A stretch of DNA of 64,000 nt from Nannocystis sp. RBIL2 (GTDB lineage: Bacteria; Myxococcota_A; Polyangia; Nannocystales; Nannocystaceae). The DNA lies in NCBI RefSeq assembly GCF_026626745.1, contig NZ_JAPNJW010000002.1, forward strand, positions 4,612,151-4,676,150. Reading direction: 5' to 3'. Both the position numbers and the translations under genes were made by a program. This document shows, in pieces, positions 44,292-53,487 of the stretch. How positions within the stretch are numbered: the stretch's first letter is position 1; every line of letters begins with the position of its first letter. Under the pieces are notes generated by a model. It saw only the letters and a list, made by a program, of their open reading frames with translations, did no database searches and was not told where the DNA came from.

Positions 44292-45326
44292 GTGAAGAGC
44301 CTCAGCTCCAAGAGTCCGTCGCACCGGCGGCTGTCTGCGTTCGTCGACTGGATCCGCACGCCCGACGATCGAGAAGAGCGGATCAAGAGCCAAGCCGACG
44401 AGGTGCGACGGCGGCTCCGCGGCAAGGCCGAGAGCGACAAACTCATCATCCGCTCCATGCCGTTCTCGGGTTCGTACGAGAAAGGCACGGGCCTGCGCCG
44501 GCACATGCAGGGTGAAGCCGAGATCGAGGGACAAGACGTCGATATCGCCATCGTCATCGATCCGCGCAGCGTCCCCGCGGGCGCCGACCGTGAGCGACTC
44601 ATCGAACGCTTCCTGAGCTACTTCCGCGCCAGCTACCCCGACACGCAGGCGTCAGCGACACGGAGCTCCGTGCGGGTCGCGTTCGTGGGCAGCAAAGTGA
44701 ACTTCGACCTCGTACCGATGCTGGCGGTGGAGGGCACCGACCGTGAACAGTTGTTGTTCCGCAGCAACGGCGAACGCCGCCGGACCTCGATCCAGAACCA
44801 CATCGAGTTCGTGCGGCGTCGTAACAAGCGCAGTAACGAGCTGCCCGGCCGGGTGAAGTTCAACGAGTGCGTCCGGCTCGTCAAGTGGTGGCGCCACTAC
44901 TGTGAGGGCAGCGCGCAACAGATCGAAGAAGTGCCCAGCATCCTCGTCGACCTGTTGTGCGCCAAGGCCTTCGACCAGCACGGGGTCGCCGCGACCTACA
45001 CCGAGACGCTCGCGCAGTGGTTCTCCACCATGGCGGATCTGGCCCTGCGCAGGCGATTGGTCGCCTTCGACGACTTCGGCTCGGTCCCCGACCGTACCGC
45101 GGATGACCGCCAGTGGGCCGTCCTCGACCCCGTGAATCCGGACAACAACGTCCTGCCGCTGGCGTGGAACAATCTTCACATCGGCGAGCTCGCCGACTGG
45201 CTGTCCAACGCCCGCGACCAGTGGGCCGAGGTCGAGAGCCTCGAACGGGTCGACGAGGTCGACAAGTCGCGCCGGGTCCTCATCGAGCTGTTCGGCAACC
45301 CCTTCAAGCATCACGGGGAGCTGTGA
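44292..45326 (+). CDS. CBASS CD-NTase (cGAS/DncV-like nucleotidyltransferase)
   Basis: About 344 aa; makes a cyclic di- or trinucleotide alarm signal from NTPs. Catalytic motif Gly-Ser lies in 'MPFSGSYEKGTGLRR' (residues 60-61), the metal-binding Asp82 and Asp84 in 'GQDVDIAIVID', and the third Asp139 in 'KVNFDLVPML', so the active site is complete. The second domain includes 'NECVRLVKWWRHYCEG'. GTG 44292 follows AGGAGGAA by three bases; the upstream open frame has no homology. Its stop overlaps the next ATG (TGATG). With the HORMA and TRIP13 partners it defines a type III CBASS. Product chemistry cannot be read here. Confidence 0.93.
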   Translation: MKSLSSKSPSHRRLSAFVDWIRTPDDREERIKSQADEVRRRLRGKAESDKLIIRSMPFSGSYEKGTGLRRHMQGEAEIEGQDVDIAIVIDPRSVPAGADRERLIERFLSYFRASYPDTQASATRSSVRVAFVGSKVNFDLVPMLAVEGTDREQLLFRSNGERRRTSIQNHIEFVRRRNKRSNELPGRVKFNECVRLVKWWRHYCEGSAQQIEEVPSILVDLLCAKAFDQHGVAATYTETLAQWFSTMADLALRRRLVAFDDFGSVPDRTADDRQWAVLDPVNPDNNVLPLAWNNLHIGELADWLSNARDQWAEVESLERVDEVDKSRRVLIELFGNPFKHHGEL

Positions 45327-45820
45327 TGGCCTCGACCTTCACGACTACGGAGGCCTCGACGTTCACCGAGGCCCGGGCACGGGCCGTCATGGTGAAGGTC
45401 TTCGGAGACTTCACCGCCATGAAGAATGCCGGGCTCATCTCGGCCGCGCGCGCCGAGGAGTGGCACGACGTGCTGCTGTTCGGCCTCTATCAAGAGGCCG
45501 TCGACCTGTTCCAGGTCGCGTTCACCAGCCCGGCGGGCCAGCAATGGGCGCTGAACTTCCAGGTCAGAGACGATGGTTCGGTCACCACGGACCAGCGTCC
45601 CGGCGGGATCAACTACGCAGGCTTCCCCGAGGGCACCACCGTCCGCATGACCGTACAGCTGCGCCTGCACGCACGTGGCCGTCAGAAGGTCCTCGACCAC
45701 ATGAAGGAGCGCGGCTGGGGCATGAACGGCACCATCCTGACCGGCGACGCCTATGTCGACCGCCAGTACTCGCAGAACAATTACGGCCTCACGCGCACCA
45801 AAGTAGGAGAATGGAAATGA
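45326..45820 (+). CDS. cap7: CBASS HORMA-domain protein (Cap7-like)
   Basis: About 164 aa, a typical bacterial HORMA length. 'STFTEARARAVMVKVFGDFT' opens the domain, followed by 'WHDVLLFGLYQEAVDLFQV' and 'ALNFQVRDDGSVTTDQRPGG'. The C-terminal 'QLRLHARGRQ' and 'GDAYVDRQYSQNNYGLTRTK' would form the mobile safety-belt part. In known type III CBASS, HORMA proteins bind peptide ligands and then activate the CD-NTase. Start overlaps the CD-NTase stop; its own stop overlaps the next ATG (ATGA), so the three genes are coupled. Assignment rests on length, pattern and neighbours. Confidence 0.85.
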   Translation: MASTFTTTEASTFTEARARAVMVKVFGDFTAMKNAGLISAARAEEWHDVLLFGLYQEAVDLFQVAFTSPAGQQWALNFQVRDDGSVTTDQRPGGINYAGFPEGTTVRMTVQLRLHARGRQKVLDHMKERGWGMNGTILTGDAYVDRQYSQNNYGLTRTKVGEWK

Positions 45821-46698
45821 GCGAGCTGACTCTTCTGGAGACCAAGCATCCTGACAAGTCCGCGCGCCGTCGATATGACGCCCTCGTCGGCATCGACGCG
45901 CAAAAACAACGCCTCCTCGACGATCTGGTCCTGATGCTCGCGCCCCGTGAGTTCGAGAAGTGGCGCGTGCGGCACCATCCCCGCGGTCTGCCCTTCGCCG
46001 AAGCGGGAGCTGCCAGCAGTCGCTTGCTGCTGCTGTCCGGCGAAGTCGGCTGCGGCAAGACGGCCCTCGCATCCTCGGTGGCGACGCCGCTGGCGGAGAG
46101 GCTCGAGCAGCGAGTTCTCGTGCTCGAGACGCCCTCCGACATCCGCGGTTGGGGCAAGGTCGGTGAAATCTCCGCGCGCCTCACCGACGCGTTCACGCAG
46201 GCCAAGGCCCGCGCACGAGAATTCGACGCTGCCCTCCTCATCATCGACGAGGCCGACGATCTCGCCACCAGCCGCGCGCAGATGCAGGCCCACCACGAGG
46301 ATCGCGCGGGGCTCAACGTCCTCCTCAAGCAGCTCGACTTGCTGGCGCGCGAGAAGGTCCCGCTGGTGACCCTGCTCATCACCAACCGCGCCTCTGCGCT
46401 CGATCCGGCGATCCTCCGCCGTGCGGCATCGCACCTGAAGTTCTCACGCCCCGACGCGAGCGCCCGCGAGGCCTTGTTCCACGCCATGCTGCTCAAGACC
46501 TCGACCACGGAGCGCGACATCACGGCGCTGATCGAGGCCAGCGAACGCGAAATCCCCTTCAGCTACTCGGATCTGACCGAGCGCCTCGGCCGCCTGGCAC
46601 TGCGCCGGGCTTGGAGCGCGGATCGTCCGTTCGATGCTGCCGTCCTGCGGGAGACGCTCGCGGAGCTGGAGCCCTCGCCGCTCATCGAAGAGGCCTAA
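45817..46698 (+). CDS. cap6: CBASS TRIP13/Pch2-like AAA+ ATPase (Cap6-like)
   Basis: About 293 aa. Walker A 'GEVGCGKT' at about 75-82, Walker B 'LLIIDEADD' at about 140-148, sensor-1 'LITNRAS' and an arginine finger region 'LDPAILRRAASHLKF'. This is the single-ATPase-domain architecture of TRIP13-like remodelers. In type III CBASS the enzyme disassembles active HORMA:CD-NTase complexes and turns signalling off. ATG 45817 is preceded by AGGAGA with six bases spacing; the ATG at 45811 is too close to that site. It ends the operon. The downstream gene is convergent. Confidence 0.9.
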   Translation: MSELTLLETKHPDKSARRRYDALVGIDAQKQRLLDDLVLMLAPREFEKWRVRHHPRGLPFAEAGAASSRLLLLSGEVGCGKTALASSVATPLAERLEQRVLVLETPSDIRGWGKVGEISARLTDAFTQAKARAREFDAALLIIDEADDLATSRAQMQAHHEDRAGLNVLLKQLDLLAREKVPLVTLLITNRASALDPAILRRAASHLKFSRPDASAREALFHAMLLKTSTTERDITALIEASEREIPFSYSDLTERLGRLALRRAWSADRPFDAAVLRETLAELEPSPLIEEA

Positions 46699-46846
46699 CC
46701 GGCGCTCGTCCGGTGGCGGCGCACCGCGGCCCCGTCCCAATTAAAAAGCGCTTCAAAACCTGTGAGGGCCTGAAGCAGCGAACCCGAGCGGGCCGGGGGG
46801 ATACGTCGCGTGGATAGTGTGCGTGGCGCCGGCGCGACTCCGGCGT

Positions 46847-48184
46847 TCACGGTCCCGCGGGGGTAGTGGCGGGCCCATGCCGACCCGTCACGTGGCGGCG
46901 CACAATTTTTTCTTTTTCGCGCCCGGCCGGCTTGTCGGCCCGCCCTTCGCCCGGCTCGTCGAAGTCGGGGCCGAACACCTGGGCCCCCTCGCTGCGGATG
47001 GCCGCCGCGATCGCCGGGATGTCGGCCTGGGTGACCCTCGTGCCCTCCGCGATCGGCAGCGGAAAATTCTTGGGCAGCCAGGTGCCGAACTCGAACTCGA
47101 CCGCGGCGAGCTCGGAGATCTCGCGGTCACCGATCCGGTGGTCGATGACCAGCGGCAGCGGGGGCGGCTGGCCCTCGCAGGCCTCGCGGACCGCCGGGTC
47201 GTGGACCAGCCAGGCCGGGACCGGCGACTCGGTATGGATATACCGCCGGGTCACCAGAGTGAACTCGGGCACCCGCTTCTTCGAGTCCCACCACAGGCCG
47301 TCGACCGCCTGCATCGCCGCCCGCGCGCCGTCCTTGGGCAGCGCCCCCAGGCGGCGCAGGGCCTCGCCGATCCACGCCTGCATCGCCAGGTCGTACTCCT
47401 CGCGCGAGCGGATCTCGCCGTCGAGGACCAGCCCCGCCGCGAGGTTGATGCCGAGCACGTTCGAGTACACGTCCTCCGGCGAGAACGACGACAGCCGCTC
47501 CGACACCCCCGGCACGCTCTCGAAGCCGTACCACGTGACCACCTCGTGCCACGTCGACAATTGATAGACCGCCCAGCTCGCCAGAGTCACCGCCGTCTTC
47601 CACCGGCCGTGGCGCTCGATGATCCCCGGCGGCAGCGCCTTGACCACCACCCGCCGCTTCGTGCCCTCCTCCGGCCAATCGACGGTCGCCGCCTCGGGCA
47701 ATCGTCGCGCCAGCTGCAGCGCCAAAAAGAGCGTGCGATCGGCGGTGTCGCGCACGTGGGCGATGTCGAGGAACCCGCCGCGGCAGGTGTAGACCAGCCC
47801 GTTGCGCTCGCGCGTCGCGTCGCCCTTGTCGTAGCCGTGCGGCCCGATCTCCTCCGGCGCGCGGATGTTCTCGTTCTTGTACAGCGGCACCGGCACCGGC
47901 CCGACCTCGGCCCGCAGATCCTGGCCGAACGCGCAGCACGGCCGGAGCTTCTGCGGCGGGTCGAACACCGGCACGCTGGCCGGGTCGAAGTCGGTCGCCA
48001 CGTCGGCCGGGTCGTGCAGCGCGCGCGCGACCTCGCGGCTGTCGACCACCAGCGGCGCCTTCCACGTCGGCGCGCAGGCCGTGATCGCGGCGACGAGCGG
48101 TGCCAGCAATCGCCCCGCCCCACGCCTCGCGGCGCTCGTCGGGGCCTCCCCACCTATGTCGGCATTCGCGTGTGCGCTCCGCAC
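46847..48184 (-). CDS. DUF4056-like lipoprotein
   Basis: About 445 aa. Lipobox-like 'VAAITACAPTW' near residue 36. The core has 'LRPCCAFGQDLRAEVGPVPV', 'GLVYTCRGGFLDIAHVRD', 'YQLSTWHEVVTWYGFE' and 'EDVYSNVLGINLAAGLV', which I associate with DUF4056. Several His and Glu residues in the middle ('AHVRD', 'WHEVVTW') could form a metal site, as in a membrane-associated peptidase or hydrolase, but this is unproven. GTG 48184 lies only 21 bases from the divergent gene start at 48206. It is convergent with the CBASS operon. Confidence 0.78.
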   Translation of the reverse strand: MRSAHANADIGGEAPTSAARRGAGRLLAPLVAAITACAPTWKAPLVVDSREVARALHDPADVATDFDPASVPVFDPPQKLRPCCAFGQDLRAEVGPVPVPLYKNENIRAPEEIGPHGYDKGDATRERNGLVYTCRGGFLDIAHVRDTADRTLFLALQLARRLPEAATVDWPEEGTKRRVVVKALPPGIIERHGRWKTAVTLASWAVYQLSTWHEVVTWYGFESVPGVSERLSSFSPEDVYSNVLGINLAAGLVLDGEIRSREEYDLAMQAWIGEALRRLGALPKDGARAAMQAVDGLWWDSKKRVPEFTLVTRRYIHTESPVPAWLVHDPAVREACEGQPPPLPLVIDHRIGDREISELAAVEFEFGTWLPKNFPLPIAEGTRVTQADIPAIAAAIRSEGAQVFGPDFDEPGEGRADKPAGREKEKIVRRHVTGRHGPATTPAGP

Positions 48185-48205
48185 GTTCTATGCTCTGATC
48201 GCGAC

Positions 48206-49795
48206 ATGACCGTCCGGCAATGCCTGGTGCTCCTCCTCGCCTGCTGCGCGCTCGGCCTGGGCGTCCCGCTGCTGCTGGGCGTCACCTATTCGGCGCGGCT
48301 CTCGTCGCACGACACCGGCTTCTTCGCCGTGCAGGTCGACGACGCGATCGCCGCGGACGCGCAGCCGCGTAGACCGCGCCGCAGCGTGCTGGTGGTGATC
48401 GACGGCCTCGGTCACGAGGCCGCCAAGACCATGGGCGCGATCGCGCTCCTGCGCGAGCACGGCCAGTGTCGCAAGACCGCCGTCGGCGTGCCCTCGATGT
48501 CGCGCCCGGTGTACGCCACGATCTCCACCGGCCTCGAGCAGGACCGCACCGGCGCCCGCGGCAACGACGACGAGGCCCCGCTGTTCGCCCAGTCGATCTG
48601 GCAGCGGGCCCGCGCCGCCGGCATGTCGGTCGCGGTCGTCAGCGAGCTGACGTGGTGGGAAGAGCTGTTCCCCGGCGCCTTCACCCACTACGACGTCCTC
48701 CCGCTCGACGCCGACTACTTCGCCGCCCTCCCGCCGGCCGACCTCCAGCTCGTCCACCCGCTCTACGTCGACGAGGTCGGCCACGAGCACGGCGCCGCCT
48801 CGCCCGAGTACGCCGAGGCGGTCGCGCGCGCCGATCGCGAGCTCACCGGCCTGCTGCGCACCCTCGACTTCTCTCAGGACCTCGTGATCCTCACCGCCGA
48901 TCACGGGCACTCGCAGCGCGGCGGCCACGGCGGCGCGCAGGAGCCGATCGCCAATGTCATGACCTGCCACGCCGGCTTCGGCGTCCGCCGCGACCCCGAC
49001 TACGGTCATTTACGAATCACCACAGTCGCCCCGTCGCTGGCGCTGCTGCTCGGCCTGCCGTTCCCGGCCCACATGCGGGCCGGCGACGACGACCTCGACG
49101 CCCTGTTCGCCATCGCCGACCCGGCCGCCTTCCCGCCGGCCTACCTCGAGGACCGCCGCGCCGCCGTCGAGCGGTTCCGCCGCGCCAACGAGGACGCGGT
49201 GCGCGCGTGGCTGCCCGACAGCGCGGGCAGCTGGGACGCCTTCTACGAGGCTTGGCGCCAGCGCCACCGCAGCGGCGCGCGGGTGCTGGTCGCCGCGCTG
49301 GCGCTGGTGTTCCTGCTGCAGCTCTACCTCCACCGCCGGCGCGAGCAGCAGGGCGAGGCCCGCAGCGCCGCGCTGTTCGGCCTCGGCTTCCTCGCGGTGT
49401 TCGGGGCCGTCACCTACGCCCTGCAGGTCGGCCTGCGCGGCAGCTTCGACCTCAGCTCGGTCGCCGGCCGCGCCGACCTCATCGGCTTCACCCTCACCAT
49501 GGGCTTCGGCTGGACCACCCTCGCGGTCGTCGTCCACTGGCTGGCGCGCCGCGATCGCTGCGCCCTGATGCTCGACCTCTCCGCCATCCTCCTGGCCGGC
49601 GCCGTCCTGTCCGCCGCCCACCCGCTGGTGCTCGGCTGGCGCCTCGGCTTCCCCGTCCCCTCGCCCACGGTCTACTTCTTCCCCTACTTCGCCGCCCTCA
49701 TGTTCCCCGCGGTCACCGGCGTCGCCGTCGTCGTCGCCGCCCTGGTCGGCCTGCGCCCGCTCCGCCGCCGCTCCGACATGATCGCAAAGACATGA
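48206..49795 (+). CDS. Membrane-anchored alkaline-phosphatase-superfamily protein
   Basis: About 529 aa. An N-terminal signal/anchor ('LVLLLACCALGLGVPLLLGV') is followed by a phosphodiesterase-type domain: 'SVLVVIDGLGHEAAKTMG', nucleophile-region 'SMSRPVYATISTGL', metal ligands in 'DEVGHEHGA' and 'ILTADHGHSQRGGHGG'. A C-terminal block holds about five membrane helices from 'VLVAALALVFLLQLYL' onward. The plan is similar to GPI-type or lipid phosphoethanolamine transferases and to type I phosphodiesterases. Substrate unknown, probably an envelope phosphodiester. ATG 48206 is divergent from the DUF4056 gene. Confidence 0.85.
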   Translation: MTVRQCLVLLLACCALGLGVPLLLGVTYSARLSSHDTGFFAVQVDDAIAADAQPRRPRRSVLVVIDGLGHEAAKTMGAIALLREHGQCRKTAVGVPSMSRPVYATISTGLEQDRTGARGNDDEAPLFAQSIWQRARAAGMSVAVVSELTWWEELFPGAFTHYDVLPLDADYFAALPPADLQLVHPLYVDEVGHEHGAASPEYAEAVARADRELTGLLRTLDFSQDLVILTADHGHSQRGGHGGAQEPIANVMTCHAGFGVRRDPDYGHLRITTVAPSLALLLGLPFPAHMRAGDDDLDALFAIADPAAFPPAYLEDRRAAVERFRRANEDAVRAWLPDSAGSWDAFYEAWRQRHRSGARVLVAALALVFLLQLYLHRRREQQGEARSAALFGLGFLAVFGAVTYALQVGLRGSFDLSSVAGRADLIGFTLTMGFGWTTLAVVVHWLARRDRCALMLDLSAILLAGAVLSAAHPLVLGWRLGFPVPSPTVYFFPYFAALMFPAVTGVAVVVAALVGLRPLRRRSDMIAKT

Positions 49796-49796
49796 C

Positions 49797-49838
49797 CATC
49801 GGGGCATGCTCTCTCGAGCATGCCCCCGAGGACATGTC
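49797..49838. terminator. Bidirectional hairpin between convergent genes
   Basis: GGGGCATGCTC (49801-49811) and GAGCATGCCCC (49816-49826) form a perfect 11-bp stem with a 4-base loop. GGACATGTCC (49830-49839), itself a palindrome of the dispersed family, follows. It fills the 45-base gap between the phosphatase-like gene and crtC and can act in both directions. There is no T-tract. Confidence 0.7.
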
Positions 49839-49840
49839 CT

Positions 49841-50779
49841 TCAGCCCACCCGGCGGATGCGGAACGGCAGCATCGTCTGGACCAGCGGCGAGCAGAAGCG
49901 CGACAGCGACAGCGACTCGTGGACCGCGCGCACCGGCACCTCGCCGACGCGGGTGGCGACCTGCGTGCGCGCGTAGAACGGGGTGTCCTCGAGCGTGCGG
50001 ATCACCGTGGCCGGGGCCCCGTCGGTCCGCGTGGAGCGGGGGATCCACCAGCGCGTGCGCCCGAGCGTCATCGCGTGCGCGGCGGCCAGCGGCTCGACCT
50101 TGCCGTCGGCGTGGAACACCCGCCCGAGCTGCAGCTGGCTGCCGTCGCGGCGGTGGGCGTCGTACAGCACCACGGTGCGGTCCGGCAGCGCCGCGCGCGA
50201 CCAGCTCCAGTCGACGAAGGCCGCCTCGAGCGGCTCCTCGCCGAAGTTCGCGTCGTGGTAGCCGGTCCCGCGCAGCGTCAGCGCCGGCGCCGTCAGCTCG
50301 GCCTCCACGTGCGCGTGCGGGGCCGCCGGGAACCACGTGTGGCGGCCGCGGGCGTCGAGCCGCTCCGGGCGGTCGGGGAACGCCGACGGGTACAGGCGCA
50401 CCGTCCCGGCCACCCGCTGGCCGAGCACCGCCGTGCGCTCGTCGAAGCGGACCACCAGGCAGTCGCCCTCCCACGCCATCGAGCTGCTGCCGACCTGCAG
50501 CCGGTCCGGGCCACGCTCGACCTCGCTGGCGCCGTACTCGGAGAACACCCACGCGTCCACTCCGGGCCCGTAGAGCGCCACGTTGATCGCGCAGTGGGCC
50601 ATCGGGTCGGCCGCGCCGGCCGGCGCCCTGGCGCGGGCCTTGGCGTAGTACGGCGAGAACACGCTGCCGACGAAGGCGATGATCGTCAGTCCGTGGCTGC
50701 CGTCGTCGCTGAGCGCGTCGAGGTACCACCAGCCGTAGCCGCCCGGAGGGACCAGCCGGTCGAACCGAGGCCCGCGCAC
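49841..50779 (-). CDS. crtC: Carotenoid 1,2-hydratase
   Basis: About 312 aa. It should add water to the terminal double bond of an acyclic carotenoid end. Family blocks are 'GGYGWWYLDALSDDG', 'LTIIAFVGSVFSPYYAKARA', 'DPMAHCAINVALYGP' and 'GTGYHDANFGEEPLEAAF'. GTG 50779 is chosen by homology; the frame is open further but Arg/Gly-rich and non-homologous. It overlaps the 3' end of the crtD-type gene by 94 bases on the same strand, so both are translated from one message. Confidence 0.88.
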   Translation of the reverse strand: MRGPRFDRLVPPGGYGWWYLDALSDDGSHGLTIIAFVGSVFSPYYAKARARAPAGAADPMAHCAINVALYGPGVDAWVFSEYGASEVERGPDRLQVGSSSMAWEGDCLVVRFDERTAVLGQRVAGTVRLYPSAFPDRPERLDARGRHTWFPAAPHAHVEAELTAPALTLRGTGYHDANFGEEPLEAAFVDWSWSRAALPDRTVVLYDAHRRDGSQLQLGRVFHADGKVEPLAAAHAMTLGRTRWWIPRSTRTDGAPATVIRTLEDTPFYARTQVATRVGEVPVRAVHESLSLSRFCSPLVQTMLPFRIRRVG

Positions 50780-52251
50780 GCCGTCGCCGCGGCGAACCGA
50801 CCGCTCAGCGTCGCCATCGGCACCCCCGCCCCCGGATGCACGCTGCCCCCGGCCACGTACAGCCCCGGCAGCTTCGTCGTCGCCGTCGGCCGCCCCAGCG
50901 CGTCCAGCAGGCCCCGTGTCGCCGTCCCGTACAGCCCCCCGCCCGAGCCGGGGAACCTCGCCGCGAAGTCGTCGGGCGTCGTCACCCGCGGCGGCTCCGC
51001 GGGCGCCATCGACAGCCCGCAGCGCTCGATCACTCGCCATGTCGCTCGTTCGCATGCCTCGATCTCCCTCGCCGTGAGCCACCCTTCGCCGCCGCGTGGC
51101 GGCGCGTTCACCAGTACGAACAGGCGCTCCGGGCCGACCGCCGCGAGATCGGCCTGGCGATCCGGCGCACACACGTAGACGGTCGGCTCGGCCGGGAGCG
51201 CCCCACGGTCCAGCAGGGCCGTGAACTCGGCCGCGTAGTCCCGCGAGAACAGTACGTTGTGATAGGCCAGCGGCCAGCCCTCGGCCGTGCCGCGCAGGCA
51301 CCACGTCACCGCCGACAGCGAGCGGCGGGACTTCGGCGGCGCCTTCACGGCTCGCGCCGCCTCCGCGCCGAGCAGGCCGCCGCCCAGCGCCGCCAGGTCA
51401 CCGGCGAAGATCACCGCCTCGCACGGCACCCGCTCCCCCGACGCCAGCCGGACCGCCCGGACCCGCGAGTCGGCCTCGATCGCGGCGACCTCGGCTCCGT
51501 GGCGGATCTCCGCTCCGTGGCGGCGGGCCAGCTCGGCGACCGCCCGGGTCAGCGCCGACATCCCCCCGGCCGGGGCCCACACTCCAGTCTGCTCGACGTG
51601 GGCGATCAGGTTGAGCGTCGCCGGGGCCTCGAACGGGCTCGAGCCGTAGTACGTCGCGTAGCGGCCGAACAGCTGGCGCAGCCGCGGGTCCTGGAAGAAA
51701 TCGCCGAGGGCCTTCCACATCGTGCGGTGGAAGTCGAGGCCGAGGGCGCCCGGCAGCCCGCGCAGGCCGAGCGAGCCGACCAGGCTCGCCAACGTCGGCT
51801 GCGCCGTGCGGATGAACGGACCCTGGACTTTCTGGTAGATCGCCTCTGTGTGGCGGCAGAACGCGAGGTACCCGGAGGCGTCGGCCGCCGAGGCGAAGCG
51901 GTTGATCGCCGCCGCCGTGGCCTCGCGGTCGGCGTACAGGTCGAGCCGCTCGCCGTCCTGCCACGCGTGGCGCGCCAGCACCGGCAACGGCTGCAGCCGC
52001 ACGTGCTCCGCCAGCGCGGCGTCCGCATCGGCGAACAGCGACTCGAACACCCAGCGCATCGTCAGCACCGTCGGCCCGGCGTCGATCGACTGGCCTCCGA
52101 CCCGCTCCTGGCGCACCTTGCCGCCGACCTCGGCCCCGCGCTCGAGCAACAGCACCGAGGCCCCGCGGCGGGCACAGTCGACGGCCGCCGCCAGACCTCC
52201 GGCCCCGCCGCCGATCACGACTACGCGGGGGCTCTGCTTCACCACCACCAT
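50686..52251 (-). CDS. crtD: Carotenoid desaturase, CrtD/CrtI family
   Basis: About 521 aa FAD enzyme. The dinucleotide-binding motif is 'VVVIGGGAGGLAAAVDCARRG', followed by the GG doublet 'LERGAEVGGKV'. The C-terminal FAD motif reads 'LPGLYVAGGSVHPGAGVPMA', typical of phytoene desaturases. Adjacency to crtC favours CrtD (1-hydroxycarotenoid 3,4-desaturase) over CrtI, but the two cannot be separated with certainty. ATG 52251 starts directly before the FAD motif. It is divergent from crtE. Confidence 0.87.
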   Translation of the reverse strand: MVVVKQSPRVVVIGGGAGGLAAAVDCARRGASVLLLERGAEVGGKVRQERVGGQSIDAGPTVLTMRWVFESLFADADAALAEHVRLQPLPVLARHAWQDGERLDLYADREATAAAINRFASAADASGYLAFCRHTEAIYQKVQGPFIRTAQPTLASLVGSLGLRGLPGALGLDFHRTMWKALGDFFQDPRLRQLFGRYATYYGSSPFEAPATLNLIAHVEQTGVWAPAGGMSALTRAVAELARRHGAEIRHGAEVAAIEADSRVRAVRLASGERVPCEAVIFAGDLAALGGGLLGAEAARAVKAPPKSRRSLSAVTWCLRGTAEGWPLAYHNVLFSRDYAAEFTALLDRGALPAEPTVYVCAPDRQADLAAVGPERLFVLVNAPPRGGEGWLTAREIEACERATWRVIERCGLSMAPAEPPRVTTPDDFAARFPGSGGGLYGTATRGLLDALGRPTATTKLPGLYVAGGSVHPGAGVPMATLSGRFAAATACAGLGSTGWSLRAATAGGTSTRSATTAATD

Positions 52252-52397
52252 GACTGTCGCCAAATTATCGCGACCACTCCAGGTTTCAAGTCTTTGTCCA
52301 ACGATCGGCGCATGCATTGACAATCCTTGAACACGCAGGCACACTTTTGCGCCTATCTCCGACTCATAGGCGGCCCGGGCGGGCCTGAGCAGCGGCC
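52252..52397. promoter_or_regulatory. Divergent carotenoid promoter region
   Basis: This 146-base AT-richer gap separates crtD and crtE. TTGACA at 52317-52322 fits a -35 box for crtE; a -10 box is not clear. ATTATC at 52264-52269 gives GATAAT on the minus strand as a possible -10 for crtD. No palindromic repeat of the TGTCC family occurs here. Confidence 0.4.
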
Positions 52398-53279
52398 ATG
52401 GATTCTCGACGGCGCATCGACCGAGCCCTGAAGAGCTGCCTCGACCAGGCGACCGCACCCCCCTGTCCGCCGCGGCTGGGCGAGGCGATGCGCCACGCCG
52501 TCTTCCCGGGCGGGGCGCGATTTCGCCCCGAGTTCTGCCTGGCGGTCGCGGAGGCCTGCGGCGGCGCTCACCCGGCCCTGGCGGACGCGGCCGCGGCCGC
52601 CATCGAGCTGCTGCACTGCGCCTCGCTGGTCTACGACGACCTGCCGTGCTTCGACGACGCGGCGGTCCGGCGCGGCCACGCCACGGTGCACGCCGCGTTC
52701 GGCGAGGAGCTGGCGATCCTGGCCGGCAACGCCCTGATCGTCCTCGCCTTCGACGCCCTCGCGCGGGCCGGCGGCCCGCACCCGCACCTCTTGCCCGGCC
52801 TCTTGCGGGTCGTCGCGCGCGGCGTCGGCGGGCCCTCGGGCATCGTCGCCGGCCAGGGTTGGGAGTCCGAGGTCGGCCTCGACGACCTCGGTCGCTACCA
52901 CCGGGCCAAGACCGGCGCCCTGTTCGAGGCCGCGGTGATCGCCGGGGCCATGACCGGCGGCGGCGACCCCTTGCAGTGGACCGGGCTCGGCTATCGCCTC
53001 GGCGAGGCCTACCAGATCGCCGACGACATCCGCGACGCCTACGGCCGGCCCGAGCTGCTCGGCAAGCCGGTCGGCCAGGACCGCGCCCACCACCGGCCCT
53101 CCGCCGTGCGCGAGCTGGGCCTCGACGGCGCCACCGGCCACCTCAGCGAGCTCGTCGACCAGGCGGCCGGACGGATCCCCGCCTGCGCCGGCCGCAGCGA
53201 CCTCCTCGCCCACCTGCGCCACTGGTCCGAGCAGCTCCTCGCCGCCCCGCCGCCCCTCGCCGCCAGCCTCCGCTCGTGA
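52398..53279 (+). CDS. crtE: Geranylgeranyl diphosphate synthase
   Basis: About 293 aa polyprenyl synthase supplying the C20 precursor. The first Asp-rich motif is 'VYDDLPCFDDAAVRRG' and the second 'QIADDIRDAYG'. The usual GGKRxRP reads 'GGARFRP', with Ala for Lys, which I recall from CrtE of purple bacteria, so it supports a carotenoid CrtE. It starts the rightward half of the carotenoid cluster; the methyltransferase follows after about 208 bases. Confidence 0.9.
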   Translation: MDSRRRIDRALKSCLDQATAPPCPPRLGEAMRHAVFPGGARFRPEFCLAVAEACGGAHPALADAAAAAIELLHCASLVYDDLPCFDDAAVRRGHATVHAAFGEELAILAGNALIVLAFDALARAGGPHPHLLPGLLRVVARGVGGPSGIVAGQGWESEVGLDDLGRYHRAKTGALFEAAVIAGAMTGGGDPLQWTGLGYRLGEAYQIADDIRDAYGRPELLGKPVGQDRAHHRPSAVRELGLDGATGHLSELVDQAAGRIPACAGRSDLLAHLRHWSEQLLAAPPPLAASLRS

Positions 53280-53487
53280 CCGGCGACGCTCGCCAGCTCG
53301 TCCGTTCGCCCGCGAGCCGGGGCCGCCGGCGCAGAGCCTGCGCCGCGCCCTTTCACGGCCCCGCACCTGCTTTCCGGCCACCCCGGTCCGGCGCGGCCGT
53401 CCGGCCTCGCTCGTCATCCCCCGCATTCGGCCCTCGCTCGCGCCCGATCCTCGCGCAGACTCTTCACTCCTCACCCGAGCCCACGCC

